Of a DNA stretch of 10,780 nucleotides, positions 1-5,710 are shown one piece after another (position 1 is the first letter of the stretch; every line of letters begins with the position of its first letter). The DNA lies in the NCBI GenBank assembly GCA_016931085.1, contig JAFGFO010000439.1:1-10780 (forward strand), read 5' to 3'. Source of the DNA: Thermoflexales bacterium. GTDB lineage: Bacteria; Chloroflexota; Anaerolineae; Fen-1058. The notes under the pieces are model-generated. The model did no database searches. It had not been told where the DNA came from and saw only the letters and a program-made list of their open reading frames with translations. The translations under genes were made by a program, and so were the position numbers.

Positions 1-123
1 GCCCAGGCGGTCGTCGTCGAGGCAGTCGAGCGTGACGCGGTGGATGACGGGCGCGGAGGGTTCGGCCTGGTGGGGGATGACGTCTTGAACCAAGTAATGC
101 CGTCCCCCCAGATCATTACCCAT
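1..123 (-). CDS. Unrecognised protein, N-terminal fragment cut by the window edge
   Basis: I read 41 codons from ATG at 123 to the window edge with no stop, beginning MGNDLGGRHYLVQDVIP and later VTLDCLDDDRLG. The start lies 12 bases after the stop of the metacaspase gene, so the two are probably co-transcribed. No convincing Shine-Dalgarno sequence precedes the ATG, so it may rely on coupling to the upstream gene. The composition (alternating hydrophobic and acidic residues, no signal peptide) fits a cytoplasmic protein. I do not recognise the family from this fragment. In its position behind a metacaspase it could be a partner or regulator of it, but that is only context. Confidence 0.55.
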   Translation of the reverse strand, partial: MGNDLGGRHYLVQDVIPHQAEPSAPVIHRVTLDCLDDDRLG

Positions 124-135
124 AAGTCGTTTGAA

Positions 136-1551
136 CTATTTCTCGGCCTTGCGTTCCTCTTTGGCCCGCTGTGCTATCTTTTGAAACGCTGTGCTCATGC
201 CCTTGATCGGGTTGATAAAGGTGTCTACGGCCACCTGCCACGCATCCGGCGCAGTCTCAGCCAGGGTGCGAAACAGCCGCTGCACGCGGCTTTCTTCAGC
301 CTGATCGCCCTTGTGCGCCTCGGCTTCCAATTTTTGCACGGCATCTTGTGCGTCATCCTTATCCGCGCCGGCTGGCAAGGCACCTACTTGCCGCATGATT
401 GCGCCAAAGGCATGGGCGATTTCATCGCCACTTAATCCTTGCCTCACAGTAGCCCGCGCACCACGGCCAATCGCGACCGCTGTGCTGCCCGTGATGTTGC
501 CGACGGTGATCTTGTCCCCACCAACCTTGTCGCCATGCACCTCATCGCCGTGAACGATCTTGTCTCGGCCTACATAATCGCCACCGGCCGTAATCTTGTC
601 GCGGCCAACAGAATCGCCCCCCACGCTGGTCACGCTGCCGGCTGCAATGGGTGCCAAAGGATCAGGCGCGGGCTGCCCCTTGCTCAAACCCTTACCGCCC
701 AACAGCAGCGCAACCGGAAAGTTGCCGCTGATTTGAAAGTCTGGCACCTGGTCGGCATCGCACTCTTTCTTGGCGCTATCAGGCACGCGCCGGTAGACGT
801 GGCTCATCACGTCAGAGACCAATACTTCTTTTGCACCCTCTTGTGGTTGGGCATGGCCGGTGAGCGCCTCAATCAGGTGGTAGGTAAAGATGCTCATCTT
901 GCCGTCTTTACGTATATAGGAACTCTGATCACCTGACGAAGAGCTAAGCACAGCACGGCCTTTGCCGAGCGCCAATGTCTCCATCTTTGCACCCTTGGCG
1001 CTAGGTCCAACAGGGGCCTGTTCACCTTGCATCAGCAGCAAAGGCGTCACGGCTGCCTGGGCATATCCGGCCGGCACAGACAATGCCCCCTTGATACCCA
1101 TCCCCGATGCGTGACAGCAATCAAGCACGACCAACAAGCGGCGCGGCGCAAGCGCGCCAATCGCTTCGGCCAAGTCTGTTGCCCGCAAAGCGCTCAACTT
1201 GACTTTTTCTTCTTTGAAATCGTAGGGCACCAGGAAGAATTCCGCTTGACTGCCCGAGCCTTCCCGCAGGCCATGCCCTGTGTAGTAGACGATAGCAGTT
1301 GTGTTGTCACTGCTATCAGCTTTGATACGCGCCTGTAGCCAATCCAAGCCATTCAGGATGCCCTGGCGAGTGGCGGCCTGGCCGGTGATGGTTTTGACAT
1401 TATCGCTGGGGTAGGCGCAACGTTCCGGGTGTGTCAACACCGTGCTGACTGCATTGATGTCCTTGATGACAGCGGGCAAAGCCCAAGTTGCAACACTGTT
1501 TTCATTCACGCCGATGAGAAGCGCGTAACCATTGGTGAATTGGTCAGTCAT
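136..1551 (-). CDS. Metacaspase (peptidase C14 family) with Gly-Asp repeat stretch and helical C-terminus
   Basis: This 471-residue cytoplasmic protein has a caspase p20-type fold at residues 1-280. The N-terminal strand is YALLIGVNE. The catalytic His is H93 in YYTGHG, and the catalytic Cys is C146 in LDCCHASG, where D144 is the residue that in metacaspases favours a basic P1 residue. Residues about 305-365 form a low-complexity repeat built on Gly-Asp or Gly-Arg-Asp steps (GGDSVGRDKI, GGDYVGRDKI, HGDKVGGDKI, then GNITGSTAVAIGRGA), probably a small beta-solenoid or assembly module. Residues 375-471 are helical and Lys/Glu-rich at the end. Bacterial metacaspases of this kind act in regulated cell death or defence and cleave after Arg or Lys; the substrate here is unknown. 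A GA-rich ribosome site (GAGAGAGGGAC) precedes the ATG. There is no signal peptide. Confidence 0.92.
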   Translation of the reverse strand: MTDQFTNGYALLIGVNENSVATWALPAVIKDINAVSTVLTHPERCAYPSDNVKTITGQAATRQGILNGLDWLQARIKADSSDNTTAIVYYTGHGLREGSGSQAEFFLVPYDFKEEKVKLSALRATDLAEAIGALAPRRLLVVLDCCHASGMGIKGALSVPAGYAQAAVTPLLLMQGEQAPVGPSAKGAKMETLALGKGRAVLSSSSGDQSSYIRKDGKMSIFTYHLIEALTGHAQPQEGAKEVLVSDVMSHVYRRVPDSAKKECDADQVPDFQISGNFPVALLLGGKGLSKGQPAPDPLAPIAAGSVTSVGGDSVGRDKITAGGDYVGRDKIVHGDEVHGDKVGGDKITVGNITGSTAVAIGRGARATVRQGLSGDEIAHAFGAIMRQVGALPAGADKDDAQDAVQKLEAEAHKGDQAEESRVQRLFRTLAETAPDAWQVAVDTFINPIKGMSTAFQKIAQRAKEERKAEK

Positions 1552-1635
1552 GTCCCTCTCTCTCTATGAAATCGCTTTGCTGATGACGGCTTGGGCAATA
1601 CCCCTTACAGCACTCGGGTGAGCGCGAATCATTCC

Positions 1636-1681
1636 AAACACAAACAGGTCACCTGCTGGTTTCCCAGCAAACAGTGACCTG
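1636..1681 (-). terminator. Hairpin with T-rich tail, likely terminator after the recombinase gene
   Basis: Arms CAGGTCAC (1645-1652) and GTGACCTG (1674-1681) enclose a second stem, TGCTGG (1654-1659) with CCAGCA (1664-1669). Read on the minus strand the inner stem closes on a GAAA tetraloop and the outer stem is followed by TTTGTGTTT. This suits a leaky intrinsic terminator between the recombinase gene and the metacaspase gene. The tail is interrupted by G, so it could instead be a stable leader hairpin of the metacaspase message. Confidence 0.5.
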
Positions 1682-1708
1682 TGCGAGCGTCCTGGTTTGG
1701 CGATATTG

Positions 1709-1717
1709 TGATATAAT
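1709..1717 (+). promoter_or_regulatory. Extended -10 promoter on the plus strand
   Basis: TGATATAAT is a perfect TGn-TATAAT extended -10 element. No good -35 lies 17 bases upstream, which extended -10 promoters can tolerate. It points away from the metacaspase gene, into the gap between it and the recombinase gene, and a terminator-like hairpin follows within about 80 bases. Confidence 0.45.
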
Positions 1718-1723
1718 CTCTAT

Positions 1724-1787
1724 TGCCAGGCGCGCCCGCAGCGCCGGCCAATTGCCCGGATGTGTCACCATCGCGGGCACATTTTTA
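1724..1787 (+). ncRNA. Putative short plus-strand RNA of about 64 nt
   Basis: Bounded by the extended -10 element at 1709-1717 and the hairpin/T-tract at 1753-1786. It would contain a 5' hairpin (GGCGC 1729-1733 with GCGCC 1741-1745) and the terminator hairpin. No open reading frame of note fits. It would be antisense to the untranslated region following the recombinase gene. The ends are predicted from signals only. Confidence 0.3.
1753..1787 (+). terminator. Intrinsic terminator, plus strand
   Basis: The stem TGCCCG (1753-1758) with CGGGCA (1774-1779) is followed by CATTTTTAAT. The T-tract (1782-1786) lies on the plus strand only, so it terminates rightward transcripts. The stem is short and the loop long (15 nt). 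Confidence 0.4.
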
Positions 1788-1850
1788 ATCTGATTTAATT
1801 GTACCCTGGTTCTTGTTTATTGCAAAGTTTGAAACGGCGAGGTTGGCTCT

Positions 1851-2744
1851 CTATGACTGCGCCAGCTTTTCCACAGCTGCTCTCCGGTCTGTCTCGGTAG
1901 AACGGGTGTAACGCGCCGTCGTGTTGATATTCTCGTGACCCAGCAAATCGGCCACGGTGACCAGATCGGCGTCCCCGTCACGCAAAAGCAGCGTGGCAAA
2001 GCTGTGCCTGAGGACATGGGGAGACACATTTTCGAGGTTTGCCTGCCTTGCATATTTGGCCAGGATGCGCCACACACCTGACGGTGTGATCGCCTCGCCC
2101 CGCTGGCCAATAAAGAGGTGATCATCGCCAGCCTCAGCCGGGTTGAGGCGCACTACAATGTACTCGCTCAGATACCGGCGTGCCTCGGCGTTTAACGGAA
2201 TCTCGCGAAACTTGCCCCCCTTGCCGTTCCGCACAACGAGTGTGCCCGAACGTGGCTTGATCTCCACGTCGCCCAAAGCAACATTGCACAACTCGCTCAC
2301 GCGCAAGCCAGTATTTGCCAATGTCGTTACAATCGCAATGTGCAACGGCCGGCCCGATTGTTGTACCTTGCGTACGAGCCGGTTGAGATCAGAACGCTCA
2401 AGCGCCTTGGGAGGAGTTTTGGCTTGCCTGACGCCCTTGATTCCGGCCGTGGGGTCAGCTTGGAGAATGCCGGCGCCTACTGCCCACCGGCAAAACGCAG
2501 AGAGCGCGGCCAGCTTGCGGTTGGCGGTAGCGGGCCGGGCCCTGCGGGAGGCAATCAGGTGTGATTGATATGCGCGGACATCCTCGTGGGTGATCCCGGC
2601 CGGATCAAACATCTCGCCATAGGTCTGCTGCGTCCATGCAGCATAATCCCTGAGATCGGCCAGGTAACCACGCCGGGTCATCTCACTCTTGCCCTGGCGG
2701 GCCATATCCGCATCAAAATCGTTGAGATATTTTTCGACCATCAT
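1851..2744 (-). CDS. Tyrosine recombinase, XerC/XerD type
   Basis: The length (297 residues) matches the XerC/XerD family. The N-terminal helical SAM-like DNA-binding domain spans about 1-100. The catalytic domain carries the full set: R148 in NTGLRVSEL, K175 in NGKGGKFREIPL, H243 and R246 in SPHVLRHSF, H270 in LLGHENINTTARYT and nucleophile Y279. All six positions fit an active enzyme that cuts and rejoins DNA through a 3'-phosphotyrosine. On an element like this it could act as integrase or as a dimer resolvase; the Xer-like length and lack of an arm-binding extension slightly favour resolution. ATG occurs at both 2744 and 2741. The AAGGAG site suits 2741 better by spacing (7 rather than 4 bases). 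The gene starts 14 bases after the stop of its upstream neighbour, so the two are likely co-transcribed. No convincing target site was found. Confidence 0.95.
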   Translation of the reverse strand: MMVEKYLNDFDADMARQGKSEMTRRGYLADLRDYAAWTQQTYGEMFDPAGITHEDVRAYQSHLIASRRARPATANRKLAALSAFCRWAVGAGILQADPTAGIKGVRQAKTPPKALERSDLNRLVRKVQQSGRPLHIAIVTTLANTGLRVSELCNVALGDVEIKPRSGTLVVRNGKGGKFREIPLNAEARRYLSEYIVVRLNPAEAGDDHLFIGQRGEAITPSGVWRILAKYARQANLENVSPHVLRHSFATLLLRDGDADLVTVADLLGHENINTTARYTRSTETDRRAAVEKLAQS

Positions 2745-2758
2745 CTCACTCCTTCACC

Positions 2759-3835
2759 TCAGCGTATGCGACGCCATGCCCAACGCCCGCTTTGCATCGC
2801 TTCCAGGCTGGTCAAGCAAATCTCGCCGGCGGGCAGACTTGCCTGGCTAAAGATATCAATTTGTTTTTTCAGTTGATCTTCATTGAACAGTACCAGCGCC
2901 AGGTGATGGGTCAATTCTACTACCTTGCGCCATTTGGTATTGAATCGCTCTGACGCCTCGCGCTGCACTTCGACCGGCCAACGTTGACCATTTATCGTTA
3001 CCATCAGATCAGGCTCGACACGCGTGTTCCAGCGGGCCTGGGCATCAGCCAGGATAACGTCCGGATCGTCGTCAACCTGGTGTCCGGCTGCGCGCAAGAT
3101 GTCGCGCACTTCCAGGATGGCGACCGCATGCGTGATGGATTGGTGTTTGCGCGCAAACACGTACAACTCGGACTCGACCGGTTCTTTGCCAAAGGCCTGG
3201 CGGTAATATGTGCGGGCCAAATCTGTACCCACTACCAGACGCCTGCTTCCCCCTGGCATTATTGAAAAGCCAACTGGCCTGCCTTTTTCTCTATAGTCGT
3301 CGAGCAATCCGGATTTGATCAACTTTTTGATAGCATTACGGACGCCGTTTTTGTTTTGCGCGTGACCACTTGTAATCAGCCGGGCAATAAGTGGCCACGA
3401 ACGTCCCAGTCCCTCGCCCATGACCAGCCGGACAATTTCGGCCTGTAACTCGGAACGCAATTGGACCGTTTCGGCCGGGATGGTCGCCGTCATTGTTTGC
3501 GGCTTTCGCTCCAGCTCGGCAGCCAGTTGGGCCACTTGATCCTGCAAGCGTTGGATCTCTTGCTGTGAGCATGTGTTGATACCCTGAAAAACGTGCATCG
3601 TGTCAAGCGCATCGTGCAATTCCTCTAGCGTCTCGATAGCGAGATCGGCCACAAGGCGATTGGCGTAGATGCGCCGTGAGGGTTTGTAAACGCGGTGTAG
3701 CGCATGTGACCACGTGGCGCGCCATGATCCGATTTCACTCTCACACTCACCGCGTTTGCGCCTGACGCGGTATATATCAGCAATGCCTTGATATACTTTG
3801 TTCAACTGTTCCGTGGTAATGTGTGTCTTGCTCAT
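2759..3835 (-). CDS. Replication-relaxation-like protein: coiled coil, winged helix and PD-(D/E)XK-like fold
   Basis: A 358-residue soluble protein. Residues 1-85 are helical and basic; 88-112 look like a short coiled coil (QQEIQRLQDQVAQLAAELER). Residues about 128-200 look like a winged helix, with SWPLIARLITSG and NAIKKLIKSGLLDDYREKGR as recognition and wing parts. Residues 230-315 resemble the nuclease-fold half of replication-relaxation proteins: THAVAILEVRDIL, then VEPDLMV (E274, D276) and WPVEVQRE (E289, Q291). Q291 stands where active PD-(D/E)XK enzymes usually have Lys, so catalysis is doubtful and DNA binding more likely. Family members help plasmid replication or mobilisation. The start is supported by AGGGAG seven bases upstream. 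The next gene (recombinase) follows after 14 bases. The assignment rests on motif resemblance only. Confidence 0.72.
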   Translation of the reverse strand: MSKTHITTEQLNKVYQGIADIYRVRRKRGECESEIGSWRATWSHALHRVYKPSRRIYANRLVADLAIETLEELHDALDTMHVFQGINTCSQQEIQRLQDQVAQLAAELERKPQTMTATIPAETVQLRSELQAEIVRLVMGEGLGRSWPLIARLITSGHAQNKNGVRNAIKKLIKSGLLDDYREKGRPVGFSIMPGGSRRLVVGTDLARTYYRQAFGKEPVESELYVFARKHQSITHAVAILEVRDILRAAGHQVDDDPDVILADAQARWNTRVEPDLMVTINGQRWPVEVQREASERFNTKWRKVVELTHHLALVLFNEDQLKKQIDIFSQASLPAGEICLTSLEAMQSGRWAWRRIR

Positions 3836-3856
3836 TTTTATACTCCCTGCTATAAT
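3828..3856 (+). promoter_or_regulatory. Sigma70-type promoter, plus strand
   Basis: TTGCTC (3828-3833) and a perfect TATAAT (3851-3856) are separated by 17 bases, the optimal spacing. The -35 hexamer overlaps the first codon of the leftward gene ending at 3835, so rightward initiation here and translation start of that gene share DNA. It would start a transcript near 3863 that ends at the strong terminator at 4001-4044. Confidence 0.7.
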
Positions 3857-3862
3857 ATGGAT

Positions 3863-4044
3863 GGTGGTAGATCGTGCGAGGTATTACACCGCAAACATCC
3901 CGGCGTAGCTACCAATGATGGGACTGGCTTACGCCTTTCCCGCGCCTGGCTATAAGCCTTGCGCACATTGACAAGCCCGCTTGTGAGTACGGCACCACTG
4001 ACCGAGCCCCTCCTGGCATTATGGCCTGTGGGCTCGGTTTTTTT
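3863..4044 (+). ncRNA. Structured small RNA of about 182 nt, family unknown
   Basis: The RNA is defined by the promoter at 3828-3856 and the terminator at 4001-4044. Within it I see several consecutive hairpins: TGCG (3875-3878) with CGCA (3890-3893); GGCGTA (3902-3907) with TACGCC (3930-3935); GCGC (3942-3945) with GCGC (3961-3964) around GGCT/AGCC (3948-3951, 3955-3958); and ACAAG (3971-3975) with CTTGT (3980-3984). GTGGT (3864-3868) could pair with ACCAC (3994-3998) to close the whole fold. It lacks the hallmarks of SRP RNA, tmRNA and RNase P RNA that I would expect to recognise. It is antisense to any minus-strand message running from parR into the gene at 2759-3835, so a countertranscript role is possible. 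Confidence 0.6.
4001..4044 (+). terminator. Strong intrinsic terminator, plus strand
   Basis: A perfect 9-base stem, ACCGAGCCC (4001-4009) with GGGCTCGGT (4030-4038), extends inward with GGC/GCC and is followed by an uninterrupted run of seven T (4038-4044). The T-run is on the plus strand only. Confidence 0.85.
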
Positions 4045-4089
4045 ATGGTATAGGAGTCCGTTCATCAGTTTACCGATTTATCACTTCAT

Positions 4090-4150
4090 CAGGTGGTGGT
4101 GAATCGTGACGGGTGATTCCGGCACGGGAATCCAACACCACTATTGCCTG
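4090..4150. repeat. Imperfect long inverted repeat
   Basis: Outer arms CAGG (4090-4093) and CCTG (4147-4150) continue into TGGTG (4094-4098) with CACCA (4136-4140). A strong inner stem, GATTCC (4115-4120) with GGAATC (4127-4132), surrounds a GGCACG loop. There is no T-tract on either strand. Part of the non-coding stretch between the small RNA and parR. Confidence 0.4.
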
Positions 4151-4155
4151 AACGC

Positions 4156-4233
4156 CATTGTGTCCAGCGACCCCGCTGTGGTCAACGCTCCCCCGGCTCG
4201 TTGTGATCAGCGGTCCCGCTGGGGCCAATGCCA
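4156..4233 (+). repeat. Two degenerate 35-bp direct repeats at 43-bp spacing
   Basis: Copies start at 4156 and 4199. They share most positions, with cores GTCCAGCGACCCCGCTG and GATCAGCGGTCCCGCTG. The 43-bp offset is not a multiple of three and no matching reading frame exists, so this is unlikely to be coding. It could be a protein-binding array or the remains of a tandem duplication, in the gap just downstream of parR. Confidence 0.45.
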
Positions 4234-4244
4234 GTCGTTTCCCC

Positions 4245-4292
4245 ATTTTGATGCGCCATACAAATGTCCTTGATTCTATGGCGCATGAAAAT
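4245..4292. repeat. Long inverted repeat immediately after parR
   Basis: ATTTT-G-ATGCGCCATA (4245-4260) is mirrored by TATGGCGCAT-G-AAAAT (4277-4292): 15 paired positions with one central G/G mismatch around a 16-base loop. The right arm runs into the last base of the parR stop codon. No clean T-tract follows on either strand, so it may be a 3'-end stabiliser, a processing or weak termination hairpin, or a protein-binding site. Confidence 0.7.
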
Positions 4293-4534
4293 CAAAATAC
4301 CAGCGCACCGGCGATGTCTTGGAGCACTTGGCCGTCGTCGACATTCATGCCTTCGGCGACAGCTCGTACTCCACCGGCCCGCATAGTTGCCAGGGTGACT
4401 CTGGCCCTATGCCTGGGCGGGGTGCGCTCGTACAGAGCGATAATGTCGTCATCCTCCCCCTCACGTAGGACAAGGGTCAGGCGGATACGAACTCTTCGAC
4501 TTGTGTCTTGGGGGCGGCCGCGTTTTCTGCTCAT
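4292..4534 (-). CDS. ParR-like ribbon-helix-helix centromere-binding protein
   Basis: An 80-residue basic protein. Residues 13-56 have the layout of ribbon-helix-helix partition adaptors: a beta strand (RVRIRLTLVL), then acidic EGEDDDIIALYERTPP opening the first helix and a second helix (RHRARVTLATMRAGG). In type II partition the adaptor binds centromere repeats and links them to the ends of the ParM filament. Its ATG overlaps the stop of the parM-like gene as ATGA (4531-4534), the usual sign of translational coupling and of fixed stoichiometry. The order parM then parR is the standard order. Sequence alone gives a weak family call; the neighbour makes it likely. Confidence 0.75.
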   Translation of the reverse strand: MSRKRGRPQDTSRRVRIRLTLVLREGEDDDIIALYERTPPRHRARVTLATMRAGGVRAVAEGMNVDDGQVLQDIAGALVF

Positions 4535-5520
4535 TCTTTCTTTTGCGAGAGAGCGAGCTTGTACAAGCCGCGAGCGGTCGCCAGCACCGGGTCATCCGGC
4601 ATCACTGCCCGACCCTCGAAATAGGTTGTGAGCGGGGATCGGAGCAGGATCGCCCCACCGCCCACGAGGACGATGGAGGCAAAGCGCCGCCAGGCCCGCC
4701 CCCACTTTTTCTCGATAAAGCCGCGCACTTCTTCGGCCCACACAGGTATGTGCCCGTTCACATCCAATTGCCCGGCGCGCAGTTGAGCGTCCAGCTCGCC
4801 CAAGGAATAAAATTGCTGCAGATTGACGAGCTCGAGCAGCCGGCGCACGCCGCAGGTCGAGCCGGCGGTAAATTTCTGAACAGGCGATCTGTCCTTGACG
4901 ACCATCAGTTCGACCGTATTGAATCCGACCGAGGCGATTCCCAACTCTTTCTTGAAATCGCCCTTGCGAGCCGGAATAAGCCGGCCGTCATCATCCAGCA
5001 CATGGTCGAACAGCGCGCCCACGGCCTGCGACGTGACCTTGACCTCGGCCACGTCCACCTGGTACTCTTGACCATCGGAGAGCCAGGTGTGCGTGCCTTT
5101 CATCCACCTGCGCACAGCCTCGATGTTAGCCGTGACGGTTGCCTGCTCGCCAGCCATCGGCTCCAACGGCAAGCCGACTGTGATGGACAGCGGTGCATCG
5201 AGCGGGCCGTATTGTTGGGAAAACCTGGTCAAGCAGCCGTAAAGTAACGCGCGCATTTCAGGCGCGCTTGAGAATAGCCGGTCATAGTCCAGGTTTTCGA
5301 CTGCTCGGCCACAATTGTGAGCGCCTGGCCCGACGTGGAACGAGCCGGCCGACGTCACCACTTGCATAGGCAGCTTCTGGCTGCGCAGGCCCATCATGCG
5401 CGCCAGGCGCTGGCCGCCGTTGACCGAAACCTGCGTCTCCATCTCCAACCCTCCCAACGGGCCTTGGAGCTTGAGGGCGCCCATTCCAAAGTCGAACCCC
5501 AAAGATATGCTGTTGTTCAT
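4531..5520 (-). CDS. ParM-like actin-type ATPase for plasmid segregation
   Basis: A 329-residue actin-fold protein. Phosphate-1 motif: LGFDFGMGALKL (residues 7-18, D10). The strand SITVGLPLEP at 112-121 is typical of ParM/StbA-like proteins. Phosphate-2 region: ASVGFNTVELMVV (196-208), where the usual Asp before Gly is replaced by Ser/Val. Adenosine motif: IVLVGGGAILL (283-293). The C-terminus MPDDPVLATARGLYK is the usual end of this family. ParM forms ATP-driven filaments that push plasmid copies apart. The frame is open upstream to 5784, but I chose 5520 because AAGGAG lies 8 bases before it and the phosphate-1 motif begins at once. A large inverted repeat and candidate centromere repeats lie just upstream; the parR-like gene overlaps its stop. 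Confidence 0.88.
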   Translation of the reverse strand: MNNSISLGFDFGMGALKLQGPLGGLEMETQVSVNGGQRLARMMGLRSQKLPMQVVTSAGSFHVGPGAHNCGRAVENLDYDRLFSSAPEMRALLYGCLTRFSQQYGPLDAPLSITVGLPLEPMAGEQATVTANIEAVRRWMKGTHTWLSDGQEYQVDVAEVKVTSQAVGALFDHVLDDDGRLIPARKGDFKKELGIASVGFNTVELMVVKDRSPVQKFTAGSTCGVRRLLELVNLQQFYSLGELDAQLRAGQLDVNGHIPVWAEEVRGFIEKKWGRAWRRFASIVLVGGGAILLRSPLTTYFEGRAVMPDDPVLATARGLYKLALSQKKE

Positions 5521-5582
5521 TTGATTTACTCCTTGTGTGTATGTTTGCCAATACTTATCTATCGCCTGTCTGCTTGTCCCTG

Positions 5583-5626
5583 TGTGGGGGCCAGTGTGCC
5601 CCCTCATTGCCGCACTGGCCCCCACA
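5583..5626. repeat. Perfect 14-bp inverted repeat upstream of parM
   Basis: TGTGGGGGCCAGTG (5583-5596) and CACTGGCCCCCACA (5613-5626) surround a 16-base loop. An alternative hairpin competes with it: GGGGGC (5586-5591) with GCCCCC (5598-5603). It sits about 50 bases before the parM ribosome site in the leader, where it could serve as operator, attenuator or translational control hairpin. There is no T-tract on the minus strand. Confidence 0.75.
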
Positions 5627-5710
5627 AAGAGTGCAATCACAAGCGTGACTGTATCTTGTCTAATCCTCATATTTTGAGTTTCCACTTTCACTTCACCAAT
5701 TTTGCTCACA

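Noticed and set aside
3863..4044. 6S RNA, SRP RNA, tmRNA or RNase P RNA
   Set aside because: The length suits 6S RNA, but I see several separate hairpins rather than one long rod with a central bubble, and none of the conserved blocks of the other RNAs.
3850..4065. Open frame of 71 codons on the minus strand
   Set aside because: It lies exactly over the plus-strand promoter, hairpins and terminator, is Arg/Ser/Pro-rich without domain features and has no ribosome site; the RNA reading explains the sequence better.
4044..4291. DnaA boxes or an identifiable replication origin
   Set aside because: No TTATNCACA-type box was found; the repeats present do not by themselves show an origin.
4245..4292. 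Xer dif-type site
   Set aside because: Dif-like sites have two 11-bp arms around 6-8 bases; this one has a 16-base centre and longer arms, so I list it only as an inverted repeat.
4158..4631. Plus-strand open frame of 157 codons
   Set aside because: It covers the ParR-like gene on the other strand, has low-complexity Arg/Ser/Pro composition and lacks a start signal; the two 35-bp repeats inside it are in different frames.
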